Below, one piece after another: positions 1 to 9,551 of a stretch of DNA of 47,847 nucleotides. This DNA is from Leptotrichia sp. oral taxon 215 str. W9775 (GTDB lineage Bacteria; Fusobacteriota; Fusobacteriia; Fusobacteriales; Leptotrichiaceae): positions 11,314 through 59,160 of the forward strand of contig NZ_KI272873.1 of the NCBI RefSeq assembly GCF_000469505.1. Reading direction: 5' to 3'. Every line of letters starts with the position of its first letter. Within the stretch, counting starts at the first letter, position 1. A program made the position numbers and the translations under genes. The notes under the pieces were generated by a model. It made no database searches. It worked only from the letters and a program-made list of their open reading frames with translations, and was not told the DNA's origin.

Positions 1-3000
1 CATAACCTGCATTTACTGTTACTCCAAATCTTGTATTGTCAATTCCGATATTCAGGTCAAATTTACCATTTCCTCTTCTGTCTTCTTTTTCTTTTTCAAG
101 GTTATACCATCCTGCTGAAGTGTATCCTACTCTGGCCTGATTTCTGTTCTGGATTTTTCCAAGTTCATTTTCATATGCAGCTGACAGTCCTACTGACAAC
201 TGTGTTCTTACTGCAAGAGGCTGCACATACTTAAATTCCACTCCTACTTCCGGTTTTACTGAGAAATAGTCATTTCCAGCTACTTCAAGACGCATTTCTC
301 CAGATTTTTCTTTTATATCTGTAAATCTTCCATATTCCATTTTCAGCATTCCATATGGTCTAAGGTGTGTTCTCTCGCTCATTCTTATATCATAACCCAG
401 TTCATTTTTCAATGCCGCTCCATACGAATAATAAGTACCTTTTGCTCCAAATACATCATCAACTATCCAGAATTTACGGTTAATATGGTTTATTCCACCA
501 AATATATCCCCTGATATAGTCCATCTTAAGTTTCCATTATGGTCTCCTAGCGGTGACATTGTTTTGAATATTCCTAACTTAAGCATTGTCTGGTCTTCTT
601 TTGAGCCTCCCAGATCTTTAAATTTAAATCTGTTAGTAACTGCTCCTGCATACCATCCACTTGAATGTCCTAATTTTACTGTTTCATCTTCATGAACATA
701 TGCAACTCCATAGGCATTGCTTCTATAATCGTGGATTCCTGCTGTATTTGTGTTATATTCATCTTTCATTCCGAATACTTTTATCTTATTGTTCTGTTTA
801 GAAGGATTTCTCCATTCATTTTTTAAATATCTAAATTCCTTATCTAAAGAATTTCCTGTTTCATAGATTCTCTGTTGAGTATTTGCATACTGGTGTCCCT
901 TCATTTCATCAACTGCCTGTGCAAATATTCCAGCTTCTCCTTTTCCAAGTTCATTAAGCTTGTCATAAATAGCTTTTTCCCTTGTTCCTGTACCTTCTAC
1001 ACCATATCTTTCTTCTAATCCGCTCATAAAGTTATAGGAATCTGTATCTTTTGCAAAGGAAGTATACGGTATTTTAGAAAGATATACATTTTTCAGTTCA
1101 TTAGTAACCGGATCCTGAGTTGCAGTTGCTATCCAGCTCAAACTTCCTGAATATATTTGCCACTTCATTGTTGGATTAGTAGCATTTACCTGGCTGATTG
1201 CCGTATTGTAAGGGGCAATTATATTATCTCCCAGCAAAATATCCTTTGAATTTGTATATTTTGATGCTTCTGTACCAAATATAAGGTTAACTCTTTTCAG
1301 TCTACTTAAATGCTGAAGACCGCTAATAGGATTTGTATAGTTTACACCTGAAGTATCAACATACATTCCTAGGCCTGCTTTACCTCCACCATTATTTTCT
1401 ACTGACATTTCTTCATTTGTCAGATTTATTGAAGTAGCTCCCACTGTGACAATATTTGCTGCTGGTGATGGAATATTTGTATCTAATGTTACAGGAGTTA
1501 CGATTGATCCATCTCTAATTACTGAAGCAGAAGGTGCTCCAGGATAAGGCAGCTTAAATTCTATTCCTTTTACGCCTTTTGAAGTATCAGATCCTGTAGA
1601 AACATAGATTCTTTCAGAGTTTGTTCCACTTGCAGAAATACTTCCTCCATTTTCTTCCACTCTTGAATTTCTTCCTAGATATACTCCTATTCCATCTTCA
1701 GAATTAATATTAATTGTTCCATAGTTCTTTATAACTCCATTATTTAATGTATACACTCCTATTATTGAATCTCCGTTTGGTCCGGCAGTAGTCTGAATAT
1801 TTCCGTAATTTTCTCCGACAGCATAGTCATCTATATACATTCCAACAGAACTTGAACCTGAAAGGTTAATATCTCCTCTATTTATCGCCTTGGAACCTGC
1901 ACCGCTCGCATACATTCCAACTCCATTTTCATCAATTACATTAATTACTCCAGTATTTTCTATAGAAGCTCCATTTTTTGCTCCCATTCCTATTGAATAT
2001 GCATTTGTTGCCGTGTCAGATTTTCCAACAGTTATATTTCCGGAATTTATGGCATTTCCCATACTTCCATCTACATATATTCCTACGTTTCCTTCACCAT
2101 TTCTAAAATCAATATTTCCACTGTTAACAACATTTCCAGCTGAATATATTCCAAAATTTCTTCCTGCAGAACCTGCTACTGAAGTTATATTTGAAGTATT
2201 AATTATATTGCTGTTTGGACCTGCTGAATAAATATATGCAGAATTATCTCCAAGACCTATATTTGCTATATTACTTATTATTGTGTTTCCAGGTGTTGAT
2301 GTATTTGAATCCATTATACCTACAGATCCATTTCCTATCACCATATTTGCGGCATTTCCGGCAGTCAGAGTCTGATTAGTTCCAGTCATATAAATTCCTG
2401 CTCCGTTATTATTACCTACTTTTATAGTTCCTGAATTTACATTTATATTCTTTCCTAATGAGTAAATTCCTACACCTGAATCTCCAACTGTAATATCTCC
2501 ATCATTTTCTACTTCATATCCATATATTCCTATACTTCTTGCTTTTGTTTCAATTTTTGAACCTGAAGCTGTTTTTACTTTATTATTTTCACCATTTGTA
2601 TATATTCCAACATTGCTGTCATTATTTATAGATGCTGAATCATCAGAAAATTCTATTGTTCCATTATTTTCTATAACATATCCGGCATTTCCTGTATCTT
2701 TTAAGGCATATATTCCTGTATTTTTATCTCCAGCCATAGTTATTGTTCCTGTATTGTTTACAAGTGTAGTTCCAGCTGTCAAAATATTTCCAGGTTTATA
2801 TATCATTGCAGCACTTTCTCCCTGCGTTGATGTTATAGTTCCACTATTTCTAAGTACTTCCGAAGAAGGTGTCGATGAAGTATTTTCAAAGAACATACCT
2901 GTATTTCCTGTTCCATTCAGATTTATCGAACCTTCATTTGACATCAGTGAATTTGCTGTTCCAAAAAGTGCAGTAGCAGCTGTTCCACCAAGCGTAATAT

Positions 3001-5839
3001 TTCCTCTATTTATAATATTTCCATTTTCAGCAAATATTCCTATGGAATTTGTTCCTGCAAGATTTATATTTCCTGCTGTTTCATTTACCAATGTTACATA
3101 ATTTTTATTGGAATTTTTATTTTTCTGGGCTATAGCCGCCTGTCCTGCCGCTGTTCCAGAGATAGTATTTTCATTAATTATTGATGAATTTGAAATCTCA
3201 AGCTGATTATAGCTGTCAGTAGTGCTATCTAAATTTACAGGTGCATCTACCTTAAGTTCACTTAAATACATCATAAATGTTTTATAATCTGAACCTGTTA
3301 TTACAGGAGCTCCTGTAAGTCCACTTAAAGCTCCGGCAGCTGTATTACTCAAATTCATTTTTACATTTGAAGCAACGAACAATCTGGAACCGTTTTGCAT
3401 ATTTAAATTCGCATTACCTAAAGTTCCTCCAAAGTTTGTATTGAAGTAATTTTGGATATCTCCTGTAAGGAATGAACCATAAGATATTGAATTATTATAC
3501 CCTGACACACTTCCAGCAGATGAAAGTGCTCCTGGAATATAGTAAAATGCCGTACCTCTATTTGTTGCATCTGTTCCACCTTGAACAACTGCATTTAATG
3601 TACCATTTACAAGAACTCTTCCTGTTCCTGCATTTCCATTATAAAATAATAGTGACTTGCTTCCAGTTGTTGTATTTACAGTTTTTCCTGAAGCTATTTC
3701 AATGTTCCCATTATTATCTGAATAGAAGTTTACAGCACCATCTGATGCATTAATAGTAGAATTTCCTATTTTTAAAGTCCCATTTGAATATACTCCAAGA
3801 GATTTATCTCCATTTACATTTACAGTAAGCGTTCCTCCTGTACTGTCAACTGTTGATCCCTGTCCTGTAACAATTCCGTATGTTCCTGAAGTAGCAGTAT
3901 TTCCTCCTGACACAGTTACAGAACCTGTATTTGTTATTTTCCCTGTATCGGAAGTCATAAGCCCTATAGAACCATCTGAAGTAGCAGATATACTACCTTT
4001 ATTTTCTCCTTCACCTGTTCCATAAACAGCCATTCCAATATTTTCCCCTGCAGTAATATTTACCTTTCCTGCAGTATCATTTATAACTTTTGCATTATCT
4101 GTAAAAAGTCCTATATTATGTTTTCCTGTACTTGTTATATCTATTTTATTTTCATTTTTAAGTACAGGTATTAAAGTTCCTGTCTTATTTGCACGTAGTC
4201 CAATTGCTTTGTCCTTGCTTCCTTCAATGCTTATCGTTCCTTTATTTGTTCCCGATACTTCTTCTGAGTATATTCCAAACGAATCTTTTCCTTTTATTGT
4301 TATTATTCCGCTGGCACTATTTTCAAGAACAGCATTTCCACGAGTACCTACCCAGTCATTTGCTTTTTTTACAGCAATTCCCCCGGAAGTGTCATTATTA
4401 ACATTTATTGTACCATCATTTTTAAATTCTGTATTCTCGCTTAATCTACTATCATTTCCATATGCTCCAAATGCTATACCGTAACTTCCTGTCCCTCCAA
4501 GAGTTATAGTTCCTCCTGCACTATTTAAAGCTTTTATAACCACGTCATTATAAAATCCGCTTGGATAAGTTGCTCTTAGTCCTGCATTTTCTGTTGATGC
4601 ATACAGTTTTCTGTTTACAATATTTATTCCGGTAGATTCATTTCCAGCAAGATTTATTTTCCCTCTGTTTTCAAATGTCTGCATACTTCCTGTAGCATTT
4701 GGCTGTTCCGGAGTCATTGTAAGACCCAGCTGTTTGTTACCAAGACCGTTAATATCACCTTCATTTATAGCAGAAAATATCCCTACCAATGGATTTCCCT
4801 GTATCTCCAATCCTCCAGTAGTTTCATTATAAAGATTTATAGTACCTTTATTTACAATATCTGCTTTCTGAACATCTGCACGTCCCCAGTCTCCTGCATC
4901 TACTACACCTGCTCTGACTCCATTTCTTTTTATATTTAAAGTAAGTCCCGGACCTATCGTGTAGGTTTTTGTAGTACCTCCTGTTCCTGCAACTCCTATA
5001 TCTATAAATGTTTCCGCTATTCTTGTAGTTGCACTTGGACTGTGTGTACTAGGATCATTCTGATTTCTTGCAGGTGTCGTGTTATTAATTTCATATGTTC
5101 CAGGAGTTGTTGCATTGCTATTTAAACCTAGAGTATCCAATCCAGTAGAGTTCCATATTGCTGATAGTGATATTGCCGTAACATTAACTGCAGGTGGATT
5201 TAACACTGGTATCTCAGGTTTTACAGGATGAAATTCCACTGTTTCAGGAACCTGAGGATTTGCTACAGACTTCTCAGCTACCGTTACATCTATTTTTTGA
5301 ATGACTCTAGGATTTATAGTTGCAAACATTCCTATTTCACTTTTAGGTTCATAAGTAGAAATAAGATCAAGCGAAGTTGAATTATAATTTCCATTACTTG
5401 TATTTGCAGTATATTTTGTTAAATCAGAAGTCATCCCTCTGTTATACTTTATATTTTCAGTTTTTCCTCCGTATCCTTTATAACGTCCTCCCCAGTTATT
5501 ATAAAAATAGTTCACACCAAACTGCCATGAACTCCATGGAGATTTTACTACATGATCTCCTTGTTCCATAAGTTTTACCAACTCAAGATTTGCACCTTTT
5601 ATTAACTTATTATTTTCCTTTCTTGCTTCCTTAAATATATCCTTCATGTCATCTATGGAAGTTACAAGCTGCTTTTTTTCACCATTTATTGAATTATTTT
5701 CATCTGATTTTCCTACTGCCTGAGCTATACCGCCAGTCATAAGAAAAGTAAAAAGTAGACTTTTTGTATATTTTATTTCTTTGCTTCTTTTAATAAAAGA
5801 TCTTAATCTCTTTTCTAAACTTCTCAAATTATTACTCAT
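1..5839 (-). CDS. Very large type V autotransporter adhesin (3' end beyond window)
   Basis: The frame stays open from an ATG at 5839, preceded by an AAGGAGAG ribosome site, to the window edge: about 1,946 residues, C-terminus missing. Residues 1-42 form an extended signal region: a basic stretch (RSLEKRLRSFIKRSKE), then a hydrophobic core ending in GGIAQA, as in fusobacterial autotransporters. The passenger (about 45-1650) is poor in Cys and built of many imperfect beta-helix-type repeats containing variants of 'N.G.I...G..S.GIY'. From about residue 1680 (KVFGMKDEYNTN) alternating aromatic/Gly strands mark the start of the outer-membrane beta-barrel; at least 265 barrel residues are visible. 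Family knowledge: the barrel inserts in the outer membrane and displays the passenger, typically for adhesion or aggregation. Ligand and processing cannot be read from the sequence. All plus-strand open frames across it are shadows of its repeats. Confidence 0.93.
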   Translation of the reverse strand, partial: MSNNLRSLEKRLRSFIKRSKEIKYTKSLLFTFLMTGGIAQAVGKSDENNSINGEKKQLVTSIDDMKDIFKEARKENNKLIKGANLELVKLMEQGDHVVKSPWSSWQFGVNYFYNNWGGRYKGYGGKTENIKYNRGMTSDLTKYTANTSNGNYNSTSLDLISTYEPKSEIGMFATINPRVIQKIDVTVAEKSVANPQVPETVEFHPVKPEIPVLNPPAVNVTAISLSAIWNSTGLDTLGLNSNATTPGTYEINNTTPARNQNDPSTHSPSATTRIAETFIDIGVAGTGGTTKTYTIGPGLTLNIKRNGVRAGVVDAGDWGRADVQKADIVNKGTINLYNETTGGLEIQGNPLVGIFSAINEGDINGLGNKQLGLTMTPEQPNATGSMQTFENRGKINLAGNESTGINIVNRKLYASTENAGLRATYPSGFYNDVVIKALNSAGGTITLGGTGSYGIAFGAYGNDSRLSENTEFKNDGTINVNNDTSGGIAVKKANDWVGTRGNAVLENSASGIITIKGKDSFGIYSEEVSGTNKGTISIEGSKDKAIGLRANKTGTLIPVLKNENKIDITSTGKHNIGLFTDNAKVINDTAGKVNITAGENIGMAVYGTGEGENKGSISATSDGSIGLMTSDTGKITNTGSVTVSGGNTATSGTYGIVTGQGSTVDSTGGTLTVNVNGDKSLGVYSNGTLKIGNSTINASDGAVNFYSDNNGNIEIASGKTVNTTTGSKSLLFYNGNAGTGRVLVNGTLNAVVQGGTDATNRGTAFYYIPGALSSAGSVSGYNNSISYGSFLTGDIQNYFNTNFGGTLGNANLNMQNGSRLFVASNVKMNLSNTAAGALSGLTGAPVITGSDYKTFMMYLSELKVDAPVNLDSTTDSYNQLEISNSSIINENTISGTAAGQAAIAQKNKNSNKNYVTLVNETAGNINLAGTNSIGIFAENGNIINRGNITLGGTAATALFGTANSLMSNEGSINLNGTGNTGMFFENTSSTPSSEVLRNSGTITSTQGESAAMIYKPGNILTAGTTLVNNTGTITMAGDKNTGIYALKDTGNAGYVIENNGTIEFSDDSASINNDSNVGIYTNGENNKVKTASGSKIETKARSIGIYGYEVENDGDITVGDSGVGIYSLGKNINVNSGTIKVGNNNGAGIYMTGTNQTLTAGNAANMVIGNGSVGIMDSNTSTPGNTIISNIANIGLGDNSAYIYSAGPNSNIINTSNITSVAGSAGRNFGIYSAGNVVNSGNIDFRNGEGNVGIYVDGSMGNAINSGNITVGKSDTATNAYSIGMGAKNGASIENTGVINVIDENGVGMYASGAGSKAINRGDINLSGSSSVGMYIDDYAVGENYGNIQTTAGPNGDSIIGVYTLNNGVIKNYGTININSEDGIGVYLGRNSRVEENGGSISASGTNSERIYVSTGSDTSKGVKGIEFKLPYPGAPSASVIRDGSIVTPVTLDTNIPSPAANIVTVGATSINLTNEEMSVENNGGGKAGLGMYVDTSGVNYTNPISGLQHLSRLKRVNLIFGTEASKYTNSKDILLGDNIIAPYNTAISQVNATNPTMKWQIYSGSLSWIATATQDPVTNELKNVYLSKIPYTSFAKDTDSYNFMSGLEERYGVEGTGTREKAIYDKLNELGKGEAGIFAQAVDEMKGHQYANTQQRIYETGNSLDKEFRYLKNEWRNPSKQNNKIKVFGMKDEYNTNTAGIHDYRSNAYGVAYVHEDETVKLGHSSGWYAGAVTNRFKFKDLGGSKEDQTMLKLGIFKTMSPLGDHNGNLRWTISGDIFGGINHINRKFWIVDDVFGAKGTYYSYGAALKNELGYDIRMSERTHLRPYGMLKMEYGRFTDIKEKSGEMRLEVAGNDYFSVKPEVGVEFKYVQPLAVRTQLSVGLSAAYENELGKIQNRNQARVGYTSAGWYNLEKEKEDRRGNGKFDLNIGIDNTRFGVTVNAGY

Positions 5840-6057
5840 TTTGCTCTCCTTTTTTGTATTTTTTATAACAAATCCCTTTTAATAATAACTTTTCTTAGTT
5901 TTATTCAGTTTATTATATTAAAAAGGTTATATTATATTATTACATTATCTAAATTACAGAAAATAAAAGTTTTTTAATCTTAAAAAATTTTTTTATATTT
6001 TTTAACACTTCTATTTATCAGTAATCAGACATTCTTTCTTACGAAATTCTAAGGCAA

Positions 6058-6086
6058 ATTATACCAAATACAAACGAAAAAATCAA
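6058..6086 (-). promoter_or_regulatory. Sigma-70-type promoter for the autotransporter
   Basis: Minus strand: TTGATT (6081-6086), exactly 17 bp, TATAAT (6058-6063). Transcription would start near 6050, giving a 5' leader of about 210 nt before the autotransporter start. The gap 5840-6218 otherwise holds only AT-rich sequence; I see no ORF or clear hairpin in it. Confidence 0.6.
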
Positions 6087-6218
6087 TATATTTTTTATAT
6101 ACAAAATTTTAAATAAAATTTTAACAAAAAAAAATACATAAATCAGAATTTCTTCTAATCTACATATTTTCTTAAAATTTCACATTCAGTTTGGTTTTTC
6201 TTTTCTAAAACCTCGTTT

Positions 6219-6707
6219 TTAAATCTCAATCACATTCGCATCGTATCCAATGCTTTCAAGGTATTTTAATAAATCAGATGTTTTAATAAATATTGTTTTT
6301 TCATTTGTATTTGGATGAAAGCTCATACGTTTTTCGCCTATTATTTCTTTATCTATATACACCTTTATATCCTTATCTTTATTATTTAATAAGCCAAATG
6401 GCGATACAGTTCCCGGTGGCAGCATCATTTTTTCATAAAGACTTTTTTCAGATGCCATTTTTATCTGATTCGCAGAAACTATTTCCTTGAATCTAAGCAT
6501 ATCCAGCCTTTTACTGTCATCCATAATAAGAAGATAAAACTCCGTCTTTTTTCTGTTTGTCAGAAACATAGTTTTTGTACGGACTCCTTCTATCCCTTCA
6601 ATGAATTTATCTGCAAGTTCTGTAGTTACTGCAGGTTCGTGCTCCACAAGTTCAAAAGGAATGTCAAGTTCATCCAGTTTTTCTTTTACCTTCAAAAACA
6701 TATCCAT
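6219..6707 (-). CDS. PrdX/ProXp-ala-type prolyl-tRNA editing deacylase
   Basis: 162 residues, YbaK/ProX fold. This family hydrolyses tRNA mischarged with a non-cognate amino acid, classically Ala-tRNA(Pro), in trans in the cytoplasm. The pattern fits the PrdX/ProXp-ala branch: VEHEPAVTTE near residue 21, the RTKTMFL block with Lys45 (the catalytic lysine position of this family), a GTVSPFGLLN block near 100 and an FHPNTNEKTIFI block near 133. The ATG at 6707 follows AGGAGG by about 9 nt. It lies 33 bp behind a flavodoxin gene and probably shares its transcript. Exact amino-acid specificity is inferred. Confidence 0.85.
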   Translation of the reverse strand: MDMFLKVKEKLDELDIPFELVEHEPAVTTELADKFIEGIEGVRTKTMFLTNRKKTEFYLLIMDDSKRLDMLRFKEIVSANQIKMASEKSLYEKMMLPPGTVSPFGLLNNKDKDIKVYIDKEIIGEKRMSFHPNTNEKTIFIKTSDLLKYLESIGYDANVIEI

Positions 6708-6740
6708 TATTACATCCTCCTTATGATTTCTTATTACAGA

Positions 6741-7247
6741 TTATTTTTCAAGCCATTCTTTCAATAAATCTTCTGCTTTTTCAATTTCAGAACTGTCTAT
6801 TGAAAGTCCTTTAGTAACAGTTGAATTTGGGCAAAGTTTCTTTATATCTCTTACACTTGTTCCAAGTCCGCTTCCTCCGTTTGTACATATTGGCTTAATT
6901 GTTTTTCCTTCAAAACCGTATTCTTCTAGGAATGTAAAAACAACCATTGGCATTGTATTGCAATAATTAGGGTATGCCAGATAAATTGTGTCATATTTTT
7001 CAGGCTCCTGAAGATATTCGTCAAGCTCAGGTCTTGCGTTATTATTAAAATCTCTTTCTGCTTCTTCAGCACATATTTTATAATTATCAGAATATTCCAC
7101 AAGTTGTTTTATCTGGAAAACTTCCGCTCCAGTCATTTCCTGTAATTTTTCTGCAACAATTTCTGTGTTTCCTTTTTTTACTTCCTTAATTTCTCCATCA
7201 AAATAATTTTGTCCTCTTCTTGAATAAAAAGCTATTAAATCTGCCAT
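6741..7247 (-). CDS. Flavodoxin-family protein
   Basis: 168 residues, a short-chain flavodoxin. The N-terminus has beta-strand 1 and the FMN phosphate loop (YSRRGQNY...GNTEIVAE), here split by an insert as in the flavodoxin_4 type. YPNYCNTMPM (around 94) and TNGGSGLG (around 124) are the other FMN-facing loops. Family role: low-potential electron carrier or FMN-dependent reductase in the cytoplasm. No membrane or extra domain is visible. It is first gene of a pair with the deacylase downstream and has its own promoter. Redox partner unknown. Confidence 0.85.
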   Translation of the reverse strand: MADLIAFYSRRGQNYFDGEIKEVKKGNTEIVAEKLQEMTGAEVFQIKQLVEYSDNYKICAEEAERDFNNNARPELDEYLQEPEKYDTIYLAYPNYCNTMPMVVFTFLEEYGFEGKTIKPICTNGGSGLGTSVRDIKKLCPNSTVTKGLSIDSSEIEKAEDLLKEWLEK

Positions 7248-7297
7248 TGATTGACCTCCAAAAATTTATTTTATAATTTTATTATCACTTAATATAT

Positions 7298-7326
7298 ATT
7301 GTACCTTTTTAAAGGAAAAAAAACAA
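7298..7326 (-). promoter_or_regulatory. Sigma-70-type promoter for flavodoxin-deacylase pair
   Basis: Minus strand: TTGTTT (7321-7326), 17 bp, TACAAT (7298-7303), about 50 bp ahead of the flavodoxin start in the divergent interval with yebC. Confidence 0.5.
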
Positions 7327-7396
7327 GTCTTAATAATATTTTTAATAGATTTTTTCATTATATTTGCACACAGCAATAAAATTTTAATCAAGATAT

Positions 7397-7425
7397 TTAC
7401 TCTTTATCTAAAAATATGATATAAT
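7397..7425 (+). promoter_or_regulatory. Probable yebC promoter
   Basis: TATAAT at 7420-7425, 30 bp ahead of the yebC start. The -35 region 17 bp upstream (TTACTC, 7397-7402) is weak, so only the -10 box is convincing. Confidence 0.4.
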
Positions 7426-7454
7426 CAGATATATAATTACGAATGGAGGATTTT

Positions 7455-8174
7455 ATGGGAAGACATGGTACAATAGCAGGGCGTAAAGAAGCTCAGGATA
7501 AAAAAAGAGCCGCTTCTTTTACAAAACTTGTCAGACTTATAACTGTTGCTGCAAGAGGTGGAGATAATCCTGAATTTAACGTTGCCCTTAAACATGCAAT
7601 TGAAAAAGCTAAAGCAATTAATATGCCTAACGATAATATTAACAGAGCTATAAAGAAAGGTGCAGGAACAGATGGTTCCAATGCTTTTGAAACATTAAAC
7701 TACGAAGGATATGGACCAGGAGGAGTTGCAATAATTGTTGAAGCACTGACTGACAATAAAAATAGAACTGCCGCATCTGTAAAAACTGCTTTTGATAGAA
7801 ATGGTGGAAACCTTGGTGTTTCAGGATCAGTTTCGTACATGTTTGGAAGAAAAGGTGAAATCATTATTGAGAAAACTGCTGATATTGATGAGGATGCATT
7901 AATGGAAGTTGCCCTTGAAGCAGGAATGGAAGACATGGAAACTTTAGAAGACAGTTTCTACATTACTACAGAAACTTCAAACTTCGACGCTGTTGCCGAT
8001 GCTTTAAGAGCGGCAGGATATACATTGCTTGAAGCTGATATTCAGTACCTTCCATCTATTGAGGTGGAAACTCTTGAAGAAAACGATCTTCAAAAATTGG
8101 CAAAATTAATCGATGTTCTTGAAAATGACGACGATGTTCAAAAAGTTCATCATAATTTTGCAGGTGACCTTTAG
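7455..8174 (+). CDS. yebC: YebC/PmpR (TACO1) family protein
   Basis: 239 residues from the ATG at 7455, preceded by TGGAGGA at 4-5 nt; an ATG 12 nt upstream overlaps this ribosome site and is unlikely. The N-terminus MGRHGTIAGRKEAQDKKRAA matches the YebC family, followed by NINRAIKKGAG and YEGYGPGG (about 60-85), which are family signatures. YebC homologues act as transcription factors in some bacteria and, in more recent work, as ribosome-associated factors that ease translation of proline stretches, like mitochondrial TACO1. Cytoplasmic. Monocistronic, with its own -10 box and a terminator 29 bp behind the stop. Confidence 0.93.
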   Translation: MGRHGTIAGRKEAQDKKRAASFTKLVRLITVAARGGDNPEFNVALKHAIEKAKAINMPNDNINRAIKKGAGTDGSNAFETLNYEGYGPGGVAIIVEALTDNKNRTAASVKTAFDRNGGNLGVSGSVSYMFGRKGEIIIEKTADIDEDALMEVALEAGMEDMETLEDSFYITTETSNFDAVADALRAAGYTLLEADIQYLPSIEVETLEENDLQKLAKLIDVLENDDDVQKVHHNFAGDL

Positions 8175-8202
8175 TTCTAATAACCTATAATAGAATAAAT
8201 TT

Positions 8203-8243
8203 AGCGAAATCAATTTATTTTAAAAAGTTTTCGCTATTTTTTT
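8203..8243 (+). terminator. Intrinsic terminator of yebC
   Basis: AGCGAAA (8203-8209) pairs with TTTCGCT (8229-8235) across a 19-nt AT-rich loop and is followed by ATTTTTTTA. It overlaps the end of the small minus-strand ORF ending at 8234. Confidence 0.7.
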
Positions 8244-8344
8244 ATTCTCTTTTCCCAATACATATTATAAAGTTTACAACAATAAAAAATGAGGGCTGAG
8301 AAACCCATGGCAAAAAATATATAATAAATATTTCTTCTGCTCAT
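8234..8344 (-). CDS. Small single-span membrane protein (36 aa, hypothetical)
   Basis: Open frame of 36 codons from the ATG at 8344, or 42 codons from an in-frame ATG at 8362. It encodes a basic start (MSRRN), one hydrophobic helix (IYYIFFAMGFSALIFYCC) and a basic tail ending EKRIKK, a classic positive-inside small membrane protein. It begins about 25-45 bp behind the lipoprotein gene stop at 8387 and could be the last gene of that transcript. Its ribosome site is modest (GGA 4 nt ahead of 8344; AGGAAA ahead of 8362). Its stop codon sits inside the yebC terminator stem. I recognise no family. Confidence 0.4.
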   Translation of the reverse strand: MSRRNIYYIFFAMGFSALIFYCCKLYNMYWEKRIKK

Positions 8345-8386
8345 TTTTCCAAATACCCTCATAAATAAATTCTATTTCCTGTAAAA

Positions 8387-9391
8387 TTATCTAATACTGT
8401 TGTTATATTCTCCTACAAGTTCGTTAAACTGCTTAACTATATTTTCAGGAGTTCCGTCTTCATTTTCAAGGAAAAAGCTGTTACGTAAAGTATGCTCATC
8501 TACTGCTTTTTTAGTTTCTATTCTTTCTATAAGAGATACAAGAGCCGCCTTGAAGTCATTTGCTTCATCCAGGAATCTTTCAAAGCTATGAGTATCAGTA
8601 GCTTTTTTCCCTTCCATTTTTATCAGTTTTTCATCTCTTATAGAAGTTTGATAGTCAGCTGTTGCTTTAATTAATTTTTCCTGTAAAGCTTTAAATTTAG
8701 ATGCATCTCCAGCACTTGTAAAGTTAGCACCATTTAGCTTCTGAGCACTGATTTCAGCCAATACTTCTTCTGCAACATTCATAATTGTCATTCTGTTGTA
8801 TGCTATCATTCTTCCTTCTTTTTGATACATTTTAGCTTCTGATTCTTTTTGTTCAGCAACTTTTTTATCCATTGCAGTTCTAAATGGAACAACTGCCGCT
8901 TCATATTTCTTTATAAGTTCCAGGAATTTAGTATGGTATTCCTGTGCTTTTTTATAATTGTCACTTGTGTAGTCTTTTCCGTCATAATACCCTTTCATAT
9001 CCTGAGCAAGTGGTTGCAATTCTTCAAATATTGGAAGCAATGCATCCAAACTTTTATCTAAATCATCCCATTTTGGTTTAGCTTCTTTTGCTTTCTGCAT
9101 TTGTTGAATAATTTGAGGAATTTGATAAAGATTAACATTTATACTTCCATCCGGTTTCTTAAACTGAGCTTCTGAGCCCGCATCTTCAAAGTAATCTCCT
9201 GCACTCTTTTCAAAACTCAGCAACTGATTGTGAACTCCAACATAAAAATTGTATTTTTCAACTTCATTTACCTGTTTACTGCTTCCTCCTTTATTATTTC
9301 CTAAATCTTTAAAAGGATCATTTTTTGTTCCTTTTTTTCCACATGATATTACTAATACCAGCATAGTTAATATCACTAAAATTTTCTTCAT
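8387..9391 (-). CDS. DUF3829/YiiG-like lipoprotein
   Basis: 334 residues. The signal peptide ends in a lipobox (LVISC, Cys17), so it is a lipid-anchored envelope protein. A short linker rich in Gly/Lys/Asn follows, then an almost wholly helical body starting YNFYVGVHNQLLSFEKSAGDYF, which resembles the DUF3829 family (E. coli YiiG). Function unknown for the family. No enzymatic motif is visible. Assignment to DUF3829 is by pattern and is moderately secure; the lipoprotein call is strong. Confidence 0.75.
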   Translation of the reverse strand: MKKILVILTMLVLVISCGKKGTKNDPFKDLGNNKGGSSKQVNEVEKYNFYVGVHNQLLSFEKSAGDYFEDAGSEAQFKKPDGSINVNLYQIPQIIQQMQKAKEAKPKWDDLDKSLDALLPIFEELQPLAQDMKGYYDGKDYTSDNYKKAQEYHTKFLELIKKYEAAVVPFRTAMDKKVAEQKESEAKMYQKEGRMIAYNRMTIMNVAEEVLAEISAQKLNGANFTSAGDASKFKALQEKLIKATADYQTSIRDEKLIKMEGKKATDTHSFERFLDEANDFKAALVSLIERIETKKAVDEHTLRNSFFLENEDGTPENIVKQFNELVGEYNNSIR

Positions 9392-9551
9392 GACTGTTCC
9401 TCTCTTTCTTAATTTGTATTTATTATTTGTTTTACTAATAAATTTATAGGATTTATAAAAATAATTTATACATAATCACTTTTATTTTTTATATTCTATC
9501 CCTCAAAATTTTATTTTGTTTTTATTTGTTTTTTTATATTTTTTCGTTATA

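Noticed and set aside
1890..3101. Plus-strand open frames rich in Pro, Ile and Phe opposite the autotransporter
   Set aside because: They mirror the low-complexity repeats of the minus-strand gene, lack ribosome sites and have no domain pattern.
7443..7454. Earlier ATG for yebC
   Set aside because: It overlaps the GGAGG ribosome site, and the family N-terminus starts at the ATG at 7455.
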